A DNA stretch of 64,000 nucleotides from CAWARU01 sp963784575 (GCA_963784575.1 CAWARU010000001.1:2418001-2482000); one strand, 5' to 3'; numbered from the stretch's first letter, positions 35,797-45,249 are shown. A program made the numbers and translations. Notes: generated from the sequence alone by a model not told the origin.

Positions 35797-36192
35797 ATGA
35801 ATAAATCTGAACTTAAATTTACCTTTATTCGATCACCAGGGCCTGGGGGACAAAATGTCAACAAAGTCGCCACTGGTGTTCAGTTACGTTTTAATGTATT
35901 GACTTCAAGTTCCATATCTGATGAGACTAGAGCTCGTATATTATTGTCGTTTCGCAATAAAATAACTTCAAAAGGTGAAATTATTATTAAAGCGACTCGT
36001 TATCGAACGCAGGATCGAAACAAGCAAGATGCCTTAGAAAGACTAGAAGCGATAATAAGCCGTGCTTCAATAGCCCCCAAAAAACGTAAAAAAACCAAAC
36101 CTTCTGCTGCATCCACAGAACGAAGATTAACCAAAAAGAAATTGCATGGAAAAGCTAAGTCACTTCGAAGCAGGAAATTGGATGAATTTTGA
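35797..36192 (+). CDS. arfB: Alternative ribosome-rescue factor / peptidyl-tRNA hydrolase ArfB
   Basis: A 131-residue protein with the release-factor domain: SPGPGGQNVNKVATGVQLRF (residues ~14-33) contains the universally conserved GGQ that hydrolyses peptidyl-tRNA. The Lys/Arg-rich C-terminal tail (TKPSAASTERRLTKKKLHGK) is the ArfB feature that enters the empty mRNA channel of stalled ribosomes. Length matches E. coli ArfB (YaeJ, 140 aa). It rescues ribosomes stalled on truncated mRNA, which may matter in a genome full of broken genes. Confidence 0.93.
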   Translation: MNKSELKFTFIRSPGPGGQNVNKVATGVQLRFNVLTSSSISDETRARILLSFRNKITSKGEIIIKATRYRTQDRNKQDALERLEAIISRASIAPKKRKKTKPSAASTERRLTKKKLHGKAKSLRSRKLDEF

Positions 36193-36525
36193 AAGAAAAT
36201 AGAAAGAGAATATAAGAACGTATCATGACAGCATACCGTCCCTGAATAAAATATTAAATCAAGCAATTAAAAAACTAAAGGTAAGTACAATTAAAATACG
36301 AGTGAAAAGGCTATAAAGGCTATAGGGGGGACCTTTAGGATCTTTACATGAGGCTTCAAACTTGATAAAATAACCTAATAGTTGAAGAAATATCACTTTT
36401 ATCTTCACTGTTGATATGCAATAAATTGGCTCTGATTATCAATGGCAAACTATTAACTTGTAATTATTTTCAAAATTATTTTGATTATAATAGTAGTAAT
36501 AGCAATAATACAATAGGAGTGCATT
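36193..36525. other. 333-bp gap with short tandem repeats
   Basis: A 9-bp direct duplication (AAGGCTATA twice, ~36308-36325) is followed by GGGGGGACC. A triplet-rich stretch (AATAGTAGTAATAGCAATAATA, split by position 36500) lies just before the ribosome site of the next gene. No gene was recognised. Confidence 0.4.
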
Positions 36526-36897
36526 ATGTCTGCAAGAAAAGATGAAGTTGAAGAAAAAGCACGAGTCACTAAAGAACATATTGATAATGCTGTGAACTAT
36601 CTCAATTCCCAGCAAGATAGAGATGATCCTGGAATGGCTTATGGACTTGGTCCAGTTTTTCGGGATAAAGTCGTACTCGATAAAGTAGAACAAACCTTTG
36701 GCAAGAACGGAGATTACGAGATTTTCCTTAAAAAAGGTTATAAAATTCAGTCGAAAGATGTTGATTTAAGCAAATTAAAGGAAGGCAAGATTGTAGTAGG
36801 CGTAAAAGCTGCCAGCGGTTTTGCTGAGTGTCGGCTAACATTCAGTGTAGAAGAGTTCTTAAAATTAGCGGGTTCTAAGCTCAAAATCAAAATATAA
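36526..36897 (+). CDS. Small hypothetical protein (123 aa)
   Basis: ATAGGAGTGC gives a good ribosome site. The protein is soluble and charged, with a helical N terminus (DEVEEKARVTKEHIDNAVNY) and a beta-rich C-terminal half (KIVVGVKAASGFAECRLTF..). It ends in KLKIKI. It is not recognised; no signal peptide or membrane segment. Confidence 0.6.
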   Translation: MSARKDEVEEKARVTKEHIDNAVNYLNSQQDRDDPGMAYGLGPVFRDKVVLDKVEQTFGKNGDYEIFLKKGYKIQSKDVDLSKLKEGKIVVGVKAASGFAECRLTFSVEEFLKLAGSKLKIKI

Positions 36898-37040
36898 AAA
36901 CATAAATAAATTTTGATTCTCCATGAGAGTATTTATAAAACTGTGTCAGCCTGAACCAAAAAAGCTAAATAAAATTTAGCTTATCACGAATTATATAGAA
37001 TAATATTTAAAAGTCAATATTTTTTAGACTGTAAACTACG

Positions 37041-37113
37041 TGCCGAGAAAGTCCTTCCCATACATCTGAACCTCCGCGGCACGTATCCCGAGTTGGCTTT
37101 TGCCAACTTCGGG
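37041..37113. terminator. Two adjacent hairpins next to the IS256 transposase 3' end
   Basis: ACGTGCCG and CGGCACGT pair perfectly (outer hairpin, ~37041-37083). CCCGAGTTGGC pairs with GCCAACTTCGGG with one bulge (37088-37113) and is followed on the plus strand by a T run. They may stop read-through into the transposase from outside. Confidence 0.5.
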
Positions 37114-37123
37114 ACTCAATTTT

Positions 37124-38410
37124 TTACTTTAATTTTAATGTCAATCTACCAGGGAAGTAGATGTCTAGCTGCGAAACGATCATGGCCCAATTTCGTACCG
37201 GCATCGTCCACTTCTCTTGGATTCTTTGACAGGCACAATATACCAATTTAAAAAGCGCATTATCTGAAGTAAAAGCACCTTTTGTTTTAGTGTATTTGCG
37301 AAGTTGACGATGAAAACCCTCTATGGGATTGGTGGTGTAAATTAACCGACGAATCTCGCTAGAATATTTGAAAAAAGTAGTTAACTCTTCCCAGTGTGTA
37401 TTCCACGACTTTAGAACCATTGGATATCGAGAACCCCACTTTTCATCCAGTTTGTTTAAGTTGGATTCAGCCAGCTCTTTTGTCGTGGCCTGGTAGACTT
37501 CTTTTAAATCAGTCATAAAAGGCTTCTGATCTTTGCTTGCAACATACTTGATTGAATTCCGTATCTGATGAACAACACACAACTGCACCTCCGTATTAGG
37601 GAAAAGGGTTTTAATCGCTTCAGGAAAGCCTTTAAGACCATCGACACAAGCAATCATAATATCATTGATGCCACGTGATTTAAGGTCGTTCAAAACACCT
37701 AACCAAAAATTTGAACCTTCGCTTTCCGCAACATAAAAGCCTAGAATGTCCTTAAAACCTTCCTGATTAATTCCCATGATATTGTATAAAACTTTGTTTG
37801 TGACACGACCACCTTCACCGCGACCCTTGAAAAACATAGCATCTAGAAAAACGATTGTGTAGACACTGTCTAAAGGACGGTTGCGCCATTCTGTTATGGT
37901 TGGCAGTAATTTATCTGTAACGCTTGTGATGGTTGCTGGAGACACTTCATAGCCATACATTTCTGCCATTTGCTTAGAAATGTCTTGGTAGCTTACCCCC
38001 AATGCATAAAGCGCAAGAATCTTGTTATCAAGTTCCTCAGTGATTACAGTTTGGCGTTTTTTAACAATTTGAGGTTCGAAGGAGCCATTACGGTCGCGAG
38101 GAGTCTCTAGCTCGAAGGTGCCCGATTCGCTGCTCACAAGCTTCTTCATTTTGCCGTTGCGACGATTACTAAGGCTGCCCTCATCTGATTCCATATGGGC
38201 TTCAATTTCGCCTTCCAGCGCAGCTTCTAAGACCTGTTTGATAAGAGGGGTTAATGCTCCATCTTTACCGAGAAGAGATTTACCTGTTTTAACTGATTCC
38301 AAAATGTCCTTTTGTAAATCAGCTAAATTGGTTAAGTTTTTTGCATTTACCTTTGTTGTTTCCATGTGTAAACTCCGATGTAAGTGTTGATACTTTATCA
38401 AAGTTGACAC
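37124..38410 (-). CDS. IS256-family transposase (mutator type)
   Basis: A 428-residue protein; the likely start is the second ATG at 38365 (METTKVNAKNL) since the first lies in the terminal repeat. Domain marks of IS256/Mutator transposases are present: YEVSPATITSVTDKLLP, VFLDAMFF (first Asp), GFYVAESEGSNFWLGVLNDLK split as usual, ACVDGLKGFPEAI (second Asp), CVVHQIRNSIKYV and IEGFHRQLRKYTKTKG (final Glu). All catalytic residues look intact, so the element may be active. Confidence 0.93.
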   Translation of the reverse strand: MSTLIKYQHLHRSLHMETTKVNAKNLTNLADLQKDILESVKTGKSLLGKDGALTPLIKQVLEAALEGEIEAHMESDEGSLSNRRNGKMKKLVSSESGTFELETPRDRNGSFEPQIVKKRQTVITEELDNKILALYALGVSYQDISKQMAEMYGYEVSPATITSVTDKLLPTITEWRNRPLDSVYTIVFLDAMFFKGRGEGGRVTNKVLYNIMGINQEGFKDILGFYVAESEGSNFWLGVLNDLKSRGINDIMIACVDGLKGFPEAIKTLFPNTEVQLCVVHQIRNSIKYVASKDQKPFMTDLKEVYQATTKELAESNLNKLDEKWGSRYPMVLKSWNTHWEELTTFFKYSSEIRRLIYTTNPIEGFHRQLRKYTKTKGAFTSDNALFKLVYCACQRIQEKWTMPVRNWAMIVSQLDIYFPGRLTLKLK

Positions 38411-38555
38411 AGTCTAGTGAACACTCCCTTCTCCATACAATGAATGGATTTTAGGCAATAACAGCTAAAATTCATTCATTCTTAATTTTTAAACATTTTA
38501 TATCAATACTTATTATATTCATATTCTTCTTATAAATTCCTTATAAACTTATGAA

Positions 38556-40229
38556 TTAAAGATGTCTTGGAGAAGGTATGGCTTCTTTCTCCATTATTTC
38601 TTTATATTTTGCTTTCATGCCTTGTACTGCGGAGACACATTCATCGATTGAGGGAACATGCTCATTGGGATTTTGGTTTATCATAGCATTTTTAAGCTGC
38701 ATTATGGGTTCCAAAATCTCCATCGGTAGGCTATCCAATACGGCATCATCCCCATAGTTTGTAAGAATATTTCCAATTGTATAACCCATTGAAAAGATGT
38801 CTGAACGCTTAGAATATTCCATGTGATAATCAAATCCTTGGCGAGTACCATGTTGCGCTATATATTGTTCGGCTTCTTTTGTATTGAATTCAACTCTGTT
38901 ACTATCGTAGAGACCTATGGGATATTGCTCAATAACGCTGGTTTGACCTGGCTTGAGTTCAGCTGAACCTCCAAAATCGATGATCACAATTTCTTTTTTA
39001 ATAGGATCATACATGAAATTTCCTGGGTGCAGATCCCTATGCAAAATATTCATATCATGAAGTTTTTTTAAATTTTGAAGTGTAGCGATAACCATATCAA
39101 GTTTTTCATTAAAATCTGTAATCATTTTTTCTTCTTTTTCTTTTCTTTTTTGATTATCTGGATCGAGATAATATTCTAGAGAATGTCCTTTTAGCAATAC
39201 CAGGGCACTATATCTTTTAATATGTTCTTCTGGATTCTCACTGGGTCGAGTTACCTGTCCCTTCAATAACCCGACTTTTTTGCTGATTTCACGTTCCCCC
39301 ACACCCTTTATTTCCTCTGCAGCTCGCTCGAGGGGATCCAGTTTCAGTTTCTCAATCTTTACCGCAACCCATTCTCCAATATCTTCAGGAGCTCCGCTGA
39401 CAATTTGTCCAATTTTTACATTGCCATATTGTCCAGCTCCTAAACCTTGAGCTTTACCTTTATATAATGCAACCATAATCTCATATTGCTCTTTTTTTTC
39501 TGTTGCTTTTTTTTTCAGAGGTTCAGGCGGGATAACAACCACAGAATATTTTAATTTCAAGCGCTTTTCTAAATCTGATAATTTATCATATTTTGCACCG
39601 CTTCTGTCTCGGGTACGTTTTATTTTTATAGGCGTACGACCGGCAGCTTTTTCTTGAGAAACAGCTTCTTGCATTGACTTAACCTCGCTATCGCTTAATA
39701 ATGCGCCATTCCTCAAGACACTGGATAGGATATTGGGATGAATTTGCTTTTTTGCTGCGGTTTCTTTTTTTTCTTTCAAAGCATCGATAACCAATTGTTT
39801 AGATTTGACCGCCTTGGGTCCCAATTTTTGAGTGGCAGCGTACTCTTGTCTAATTTTGTTCTCGAAACCAGTGATCAGTGCAGATACTTTTCCTGCTTTT
39901 TTACTTTGTTGAGGAGGAGGGAGTGGTGTTTCTCTTTTTTCCACAGCGACAAGGAGAGTATTTATCGAGTTTTGATAACTCTGAATGCGTTTGATGGTGG
40001 AGTTTAAGTCTTCAATCTTGGGAAATTCATCTTGTAGGCCGGCTAGTATTAACCGATTTCGTGCATCCAATTTTGCTTTGTTTGGCAATAATTTTGCATA
40101 TAAAGCCTTAGCATTTTCTGCTTCCTTTAATTTATTTTCAAGAGTTGCTTTGTATCGTTTCAATTCAACAAGGTCTTTATTTCTAATGAATTCTCTAAGT
40201 TTTCTTTCTTCATCTTGCGAGAAAATCAT
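38556..40229 (-). CDS. Eukaryotic-like Ser/Thr protein kinase with coiled-coil N terminus
   Basis: ATG 40229 (MIFSQDEERKL) follows GGAGG; the frame to 40247 has none. About 250 residues of Lys/Glu-rich helices and coiled coil precede the kinase domain. The domain has GLGAGQYGNVKIG (~262-274), VAVKIE (catalytic Lys291), HRDLHPGNFMYD (~397-408) and IDFGGSAEL (~417-425): a complete Hanks-type catalytic core. There is no transmembrane or PASTA part. The C terminus (KYKEIMEKEAIPSPRHL) carries an acidic cluster like the E-block of Dot/Icm substrates. A secreted kinase of the Legionella LegK kind is a reasonable inference. Confidence 0.85.
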   Translation of the reverse strand: MIFSQDEERKLREFIRNKDLVELKRYKATLENKLKEAENAKALYAKLLPNKAKLDARNRLILAGLQDEFPKIEDLNSTIKRIQSYQNSINTLLVAVEKRETPLPPPQQSKKAGKVSALITGFENKIRQEYAATQKLGPKAVKSKQLVIDALKEKKETAAKKQIHPNILSSVLRNGALLSDSEVKSMQEAVSQEKAAGRTPIKIKRTRDRSGAKYDKLSDLEKRLKLKYSVVVIPPEPLKKKATEKKEQYEIMVALYKGKAQGLGAGQYGNVKIGQIVSGAPEDIGEWVAVKIEKLKLDPLERAAEEIKGVGEREISKKVGLLKGQVTRPSENPEEHIKRYSALVLLKGHSLEYYLDPDNQKRKEKEEKMITDFNEKLDMVIATLQNLKKLHDMNILHRDLHPGNFMYDPIKKEIVIIDFGGSAELKPGQTSVIEQYPIGLYDSNRVEFNTKEAEQYIAQHGTRQGFDYHMEYSKRSDIFSMGYTIGNILTNYGDDAVLDSLPMEILEPIMQLKNAMINQNPNEHVPSIDECVSAVQGMKAKYKEIMEKEAIPSPRHL

Positions 40230-40500
40230 GTTTCCAGTCCTCCACAATTTATTATTTAGGTTTGAAAAAAAACAAATAGTTCAATGACTTTGAATACCTT
40301 TGAATAAAACTGAATAAATTGATGAATATCATCGAAAAAATCGGGGGAATACTTTGGAAAAACTATGTCTTTGATCATGAGCTATGGTATTTTGCAGGTA
40401 TTATATGTCTGATAATGTGTATTTACGCGGATAATATTAGTTCTTACTATAAGTATATTTTATTAAATTAGATTTGTATTTAGTCTGATGGGGATCTTCT

Positions 40501-41217
40501 TCACCAGGGAACTTTATTGCCCTGAAAATCAATGTAGGAATCTGTAGTATAGGATAGATCGAGAATGATTTTTCGCATGCCTCTGACACTATCTGTTGCA
40601 TCAATTTCAGCACCTTCGCCGCCCATATCTGTTTTAACCCAGCCTGGATCAAGTAGTAATAATCGTAAATCATTATATTGAGGTTCGGCAGCGAAACATC
40701 GCATCAACATATTCAGGGCAGCTTTGCTTGCTTTGTAGGCATACACATTCCATTCGCCAGAAACATTTTCAGAAATGCTGCCAATATAACTGCTTATCGA
40801 AATGATGGTTTTCAAATTTCCAAGCCGAAGATTAGGAATTAAGGTTTTACTGAGCAAAAGGGGCGCAGCTGCATTGACCAAAAAATCATCTATCAGTTCT
40901 TGTTGTTTGAGTTTATCGATAGTCGTAGTTTTATCACCAGCAATTCCTGCATTATTGATGAGTACATCGATTGGAATGCCTTTCATTTTCATTGTCAATG
41001 AGCTTATTTCTTGTTCAGAGCTCAATTCAAGAGGTAATAAAGTAATGTTTGAGTGGTTAGATTGTAGATGGGATAAATCAGCAGAGCTACTTTTATGTCT
41101 ATAGCTTGCGAATATCTTCCAGCCGGATTCTGCATATTGTTTCACAAATTCTAAGCCAATACCACGATTTGCTCCGGTAATAAAAACGGTATGGGACATG
41201 TTTTTGGAATCATTCAT
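40501..41217 (-). CDS. Short-chain dehydrogenase/reductase
   Basis: A 238-residue classical SDR. TGANRGIGLEF (residues ~14-24) binds the dinucleotide, NNAG (~88-91) stabilises it, and the catalytic residues are a Ser in ISISSYIGS and YAYKASK (Tyr-x-x-x-Lys). The DPGWVKTDMGG segment is typical of the sniffer/CsgA-like C-factor branch. The substrate is unknown. GAGGAAAC precedes the ATG; it stands alone. Confidence 0.87.
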   Translation of the reverse strand: MNDSKNMSHTVFITGANRGIGLEFVKQYAESGWKIFASYRHKSSSADLSHLQSNHSNITLLPLELSSEQEISSLTMKMKGIPIDVLINNAGIAGDKTTTIDKLKQQELIDDFLVNAAAPLLLSKTLIPNLRLGNLKTIISISSYIGSISENVSGEWNVYAYKASKAALNMLMRCFAAEPQYNDLRLLLLDPGWVKTDMGGEGAEIDATDSVRGMRKIILDLSYTTDSYIDFQGNKVPW

Positions 41218-41403
41218 TACAAATCAGTTTCCTCACTTCTTCGCATTTTAAACCTTGCTCTCGTAGGATTAGGATAAAGTGTCATATTGGTGTTATTATT
41301 ATATATCTATATCAGCCACTATGACTATTAGTTTTTGTTAAGTCAATTTAATAATTGGATTTATGGTATTTGTTGCTTTTTTTAATTTTTTAAGGAAAGG
41401 AAA

Positions 41404-41895
41404 ATGTCAGAACATAAGGCAAGTGTATATTGGGAACGAGGCCAACAAAATTTCTTGGACAATCAATACAGTCGAGTTCATAAATGGAAATTTGATGGCG
41501 GATTAGAGATCGAGGCATCTTCCTCACCCTCAGTAGTCCCGTTACCATTTTCGAATCCTAGTGCAATTGATCCAGAAGAAGCTTTTGTTGCATCACTTTC
41601 AAGCTGCCATATGCTTTGGTTTTTAGCCATTGCAGCAAAGCGAAAATTCGGTGTAGAAAATTATTCTGATAATGCTGTTGGAATTATGGATAAAGATGCA
41701 GCAGGGAATTTTTTTATCTCAAAAGTAACACTTGAACCCTGCGTGCAGTTTTTTGGAGCCAACCAGCCAAAAAAGGAAGAACTTTTGGCCATGCATGAGG
41801 AAGCACATCACCGTTGTTTTATAGCAAATTCTGTCAAATCAGAAGTGTCATATAATCCTATTTTTGATGTTGCTAATAAAACTGCTGCGATATAA
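41404..41895 (+). CDS. OsmC-family peroxiredoxin-like protein
   Basis: A 163-residue protein with both conserved OsmC/Ohr cysteines: Cys68 in SLSSCHMLWFL and Cys138 in HHRCFIANSVKSEV. DPEEAFVASLSSCH is the usual active-site helix. The family reduces organic hydroperoxides with dithiol donors in the cytoplasm. The sequence looks closer to general OsmC-like proteins than to Ohr. AAGGAAAGG lies before the ATG. Confidence 0.88.
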   Translation: MSEHKASVYWERGQQNFLDNQYSRVHKWKFDGGLEIEASSSPSVVPLPFSNPSAIDPEEAFVASLSSCHMLWFLAIAAKRKFGVENYSDNAVGIMDKDAAGNFFISKVTLEPCVQFFGANQPKKEELLAMHEEAHHRCFIANSVKSEVSYNPIFDVANKTAAI

Positions 41896-42024
41896 AATAA
41901 GCTGCGCTATAAATAATAAGTCGTTTATAAGTTTATATACACGATATATTTTAACTTAAATGCTATTATTGCGTCTATTATATTTACATATTTATTTATA
42001 TATTAATTTAATAGATTACAACTC

Positions 42025-42116
42025 TTGACAAATGACCAAAGTCTGGTAGTCTTGGTTCTCATAGATAATGATGTAATAGATCCGGATTGTCATAGACCCT
42101 GTCTATGATAGACAAT
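42025..42116 (+). promoter_or_regulatory. Promoter candidate and palindrome upstream of the yjgN-M48 pair
   Basis: TTGACA (42025-42030) is followed 16 bases later by TAGTCT. Downstream, ATTGTCATAGAC-cct-GTCTATGATAGACAAT (42086-42116) forms an imperfect palindrome in the leader, 46 bases before the start codon, suitable as an operator or leader hairpin. Confidence 0.4.
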
Positions 42117-42162
42117 TAATTCATATCGCAGATTCAATTAAAATTTATATGGGTGATTAATT

Positions 42163-43179
42163 ATGGCTAAAACTACAGAAAATCAAATACATTTTATTCA
42201 ATACGATGGTAAAACAAGCACTTTATACAAGCTATGGATTGTCAATTGGCTTTTAACAATAGTGACTTTTGGAACATACAGATTTTGGGGAAAAACCAAA
42301 ATTCGAAGCTATTTGACATCTAGTTTTCAATTGGCAGGTGATCGTTTTGAGTACACGGGCACGGCGGGGGAACTATTTCTAGGTTTTATCAGGGCTTTGT
42401 TCTGGTTTTTGGGATTTTTCTTGGTGGGAGCTATTGTGTATGTTGCAGCCATCGTTGCGGTTTCATATCTGTATGCTGAATCGCCGGAATTGAAAGAAAA
42501 AATTATCTCATATATAAGCTTGAGTATTGATGTAATTCCATTTATTCTTTATTTTTTTGTATATTTTTATGCGACACTGTCTTCTTTGCGATATCGAATT
42601 GCTCGGGTACAATGGCGAGGCATACGCTCAAGTTTAAAGCTTTCCTTTGGAAGCTTCATGGAAAATAATTTAGCCTGTTTTGCCATCAAGTTTTTTAGCT
42701 TGGGGTTTTGCAGTCCCAGAGCAGATCACCGTCATACCCAATTTATACTGAAAAATCTAAAAATCGGGAATGCAACGCCACAGTTTGATGGCAAGCCAGA
42801 AGAATTAAGTTCAGTCAATATGTACACTCTATTGCTTCTTATTTTCACGCTTGGGCTCTCGCGCATCTGGTACAAAGCTGCATTGCTTCGATATCGAATA
42901 AATCATTTAAGCATTAGTGGAATAAGATTTTCGATCTCTGTTACTGGTTCCGAATACTTAAAATTAACTGTGATTAATGTCTTGCTTCTGTTGATAACTT
43001 TTGGTTTGGCTTATCCCTATACACTTCAAAGATATTATCGATTTCTTTCTGAGCGTGAGCGCATAAGCTTGCAAGGTGACCTCAAAAATGTGAATATATT
43101 GCAAGGGGAAAGAACTGAAAAATATTCAGGAGAAGGACTCGCGACTTTATTGGATGTTAGTCCGGAATTGGTTTTTTAA
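42163..43179 (+). CDS. YjgN/DUF898-family inner-membrane protein
   Basis: A 338-residue polytopic protein with the repeated DUF898 pattern: LWIVNWLLTIVTFGTYRFWG followed by KTKIRSYL, and the second copy LLLLIFTLGLSRIWYKAALLRY. Several membrane segments lie between (FLGFFLVGAIVYVAAIVAVS, VIPFILYFFVYFYAT). The family function is unknown. The M48 peptidase gene starts two bases after its stop, a pairing also seen in other gammaproteobacteria, suggesting a joint membrane-protein quality or transport role. Confidence 0.85.
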   Translation: MAKTTENQIHFIQYDGKTSTLYKLWIVNWLLTIVTFGTYRFWGKTKIRSYLTSSFQLAGDRFEYTGTAGELFLGFIRALFWFLGFFLVGAIVYVAAIVAVSYLYAESPELKEKIISYISLSIDVIPFILYFFVYFYATLSSLRYRIARVQWRGIRSSLKLSFGSFMENNLACFAIKFFSLGFCSPRADHRHTQFILKNLKIGNATPQFDGKPEELSSVNMYTLLLLIFTLGLSRIWYKAALLRYRINHLSISGIRFSISVTGSEYLKLTVINVLLLLITFGLAYPYTLQRYYRFLSERERISLQGDLKNVNILQGERTEKYSGEGLATLLDVSPELVF

Positions 43180-43181
43180 CC

Positions 43182-44330
43182 ATGTTATGTTTTTCTGCCC
43201 GTTTTTTTGATGGTAAGAAGGCCCACTCAAAAAAGGTTAAAGTCTCAAAAGTTTCCAACGGCTTGCAAATGCAGATCGAGAATGATGCTAAAATTATTGA
43301 GTGGGCTTTCGATGACTTGATTTTAATGGATAAATCTATTGAGGGCAGGCCTGTCATTTTAAGTTCAGAACAAGATCCTAATGCTAGATTGCTTATAACT
43401 GAGCAGCAATGGCAGGAAATTGAGGGTAGACAAGGTGGCTCCCAAAAAAACTTTCAGTATAACCTTCAGCACAACTCTAAGGATAACTCCCGGCATAACC
43501 TTCAGGATAACTCTCAGCATAATATCCAGCATAACTTTAAACATCATTCTCAATATAAAAAGAATACCTTTAGGGTTTTTAATTTAAAATTCGTATTGCC
43601 AATCCTTTTTTTACTAGCTGTTTTATCTGGTATCATTTTTCTGCCAAATTGTTCTAAAACGATTGCTGGCTTTGTTCCTAATAGTATGGAAGATTTTATA
43701 GCTAGCATGGCAGAAAAAGAACTAGATCTTGCAGAGAAAAAGGTCGGCTCAAATAGGCAAAAAATTATTTTAAATAAAATTGTCGATCATCTTCAAATAT
43801 CCAACAACCTCTCCAGAAAAATCAATATTGAAATTGTTGATATGGGCTCTGCAAATGCCATCTCTTTGCCAAACAGAATTTATATTGATTGTCTTTTACT
43901 AGGGGAATCGCAATCCGAAAGTGAATTGATGGGAATAATCGCCCATGAAATGGGCCATATTCTTAAAAAACATTCTTTGATGCATATCATTCAGCATCTG
44001 GGGATCTCTTTTTTTGTTACGCATGCATTAGGCATAAACCATAAATTTAATTTTTTGTTTGTGAATCATTATAGCCAAGCACTGGAAATTGAAGCAGATG
44101 CTGTTGCTGCCGATATTCTATATAATGCTCGTGTAGGAACCCAAGGTTTGCAAAATTTCTTTAAGCGCCAAGGAAGAGAAGGAAAATTACAAAAAATGTT
44201 GACAATCTTATCCACGCATCCAACATCCATAGAGCGTTTAAATGGATTGCAGAACATGAAGGAACCTCAAAGAATAGAACAATTATTGACAAAAGAAGAA
44301 TGGCAGGCGCTTAAGGCGCCTTCGCCCTAG
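43182..44330 (+). CDS. M48-family (HtpX/Oma1-like) membrane metalloprotease
   Basis: A 382-residue protein. Residues 1-90 form a small beta domain (DUF7092-like; ARFFDGKKAHSKKVKV..). Then comes a low-complexity Asn/Gln/His linker made of repeated N-x-Q-H/D-N-S units (~90-125), one transmembrane helix (VLPILFLLAVLSGIIFLP) and the zinc peptidase domain with AHEMGHILKKH and the third ligand in EIEADAVAA. The protease probably works at the inner membrane with YjgN, whose gene ends two bases upstream. No signal beyond the single helix is needed. Confidence 0.9.
   Translation: MLCFSARFFDGKKAHSKKVKVSKVSNGLQMQIENDAKIIEWAFDDLILMDKSIEGRPVILSSEQDPNARLLITEQQWQEIEGRQGGSQKNFQYNLQHNSKDNSRHNLQDNSQHNIQHNFKHHSQYKKNTFRVFNLKFVLPILFLLAVLSGIIFLPNCSKTIAGFVPNSMEDFIASMAEKELDLAEKKVGSNRQKIILNKIVDHLQISNNLSRKINIEIVDMGSANAISLPNRIYIDCLLLGESQSESELMGIIAHEMGHILKKHSLMHIIQHLGISFFVTHALGINHKFNFLFVNHYSQALEIEADAVAADILYNARVGTQGLQNFFKRQGREGKLQKMLTILSTHPTSIERLNGLQNMKEPQRIEQLLTKEEWQALKAPSP
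43448..43554 (+). repeat. Low-complexity tandem repeat in the M48 gene
   Basis: Degenerate copies of an ~18-bp unit (AACCTTCAGCATAACTCT-like) encode the N-x-Q-H-N-S linker. This is an in-frame repeat that could change length by slippage. Confidence 0.6.
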
Positions 44331-44391
44331 CAGTCGATGTAATTACTCGATACTCATCTTATTCCGAGTTTTACTTAATTCGAGTCGAGGT

Positions 44392-45249
44392 TTACTTAAT
44401 GCGAGTCAAGGCTGATAAAATATAATCAGTAAAAACCATTTCGAGCTTTAAGGCATGTTCTTTATTAGAACCTTCATAAGGGCCTAATTTCTTATTCTCT
44501 TTATTGACAGTTTGTAGCACGGAAGCAGAATGCTTATCAAAATCTTTGGCTACTCGGAATAATATTGCGCTTTCCATATCAAAACTTTCTTTTTTATCAT
44601 GACGTTTGATATCGGCCAGTTGCTGTCTCAGACGTTGCTCTCTTATCTGTGAGAATTTTTCGGGTGTTCTCAAAGCATGATAATTTTCGAGGTGATGGCA
44701 AATTCGTGTTTCAACAGGGAGATTACGACTTTGGGCTTCAGCTTTCAGAGCATCTATAATCTCTTTTGAGGCAAACACAGATTTACCCCATTCCTCTTTA
44801 TCAACTCCGCTTGCTACGTTGAATCCGTAAAGATTGTCAGTTTCATCTACAATTTTTATCATGTCTTTTTCTTCATCTTTCGGATTTTTGACATCATCCG
44901 ATCCATATCGAATGATATATTCAGCGCCGGCGGAAAATAGCTCTGTGAACATCAAGCCTGATCCGCTGCCAACGGGAGCGCTAGCAATAAACATGGGATT
45001 ATTTTTGTAATTTCCGATAAATATTTTAGGTCCCCAAGGGACTTCGTAAACTTGAACATTTTGCAAAATTTTGCTGATGCGCTCGGCTCGCGTTTGATTG
45101 GAACAAACAATCCCTTTTTTGGGAACAGGAATTCTAACGAACAAATTATCATCTCTGACGAGGTTTATGTGACTCTGAGAATAGACAAAACTGGATGCCA
45201 TTAAACAGGATGTCATTAAAAGTAATAGCGATACGAGCATTCTCTTCAT
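44392..45249 (-). CDS. Exported nucleoside-phosphorylase-like protein
   Basis: A 285-residue protein with a signal peptide (residues 1-24, MKRMLVSLLLLMTSCLMASS; a Cys at 15 allows a lipoprotein reading). The mature part resembles PNP_UDP_1 nucleoside phosphorylases: MFIASAPVGSGSGLMFTELF corresponds to the phosphate/ribose-binding glycine segment, YIIRYGSDD to the conserved strand, and SFDMESAILFRVA to the ribose-binding Met-Glu helix. It would split purine or pyrimidine nucleosides outside the cytoplasm, perhaps to scavenge host nucleosides. GGGAG precedes the ATG. Confidence 0.7.
   Translation of the reverse strand: MKRMLVSLLLLMTSCLMASSFVYSQSHINLVRDDNLFVRIPVPKKGIVCSNQTRAERISKILQNVQVYEVPWGPKIFIGNYKNNPMFIASAPVGSGSGLMFTELFSAGAEYIIRYGSDDVKNPKDEEKDMIKIVDETDNLYGFNVASGVDKEEWGKSVFASKEIIDALKAEAQSRNLPVETRICHHLENYHALRTPEKFSQIREQRLRQQLADIKRHDKKESFDMESAILFRVAKDFDKHSASVLQTVNKENKKLGPYEGSNKEHALKLEMVFTDYILSALTRIK

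Larger units (their letters stand above)
36939..38414 (-). mobile_element. IS256-family insertion sequence
   Basis: The transposase is flanked by matching ends: AACTGTGTCAGC at 36939 and GACTGTGTCAAC read inward from 38414 (10 of 12 identical). No 8-bp target duplication is seen (ATTTATAA versus TAGTGAAC), so the insertion is old, rearranged, or one end is misplaced. Between the left end and the gene are two hairpins. Confidence 0.65.
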
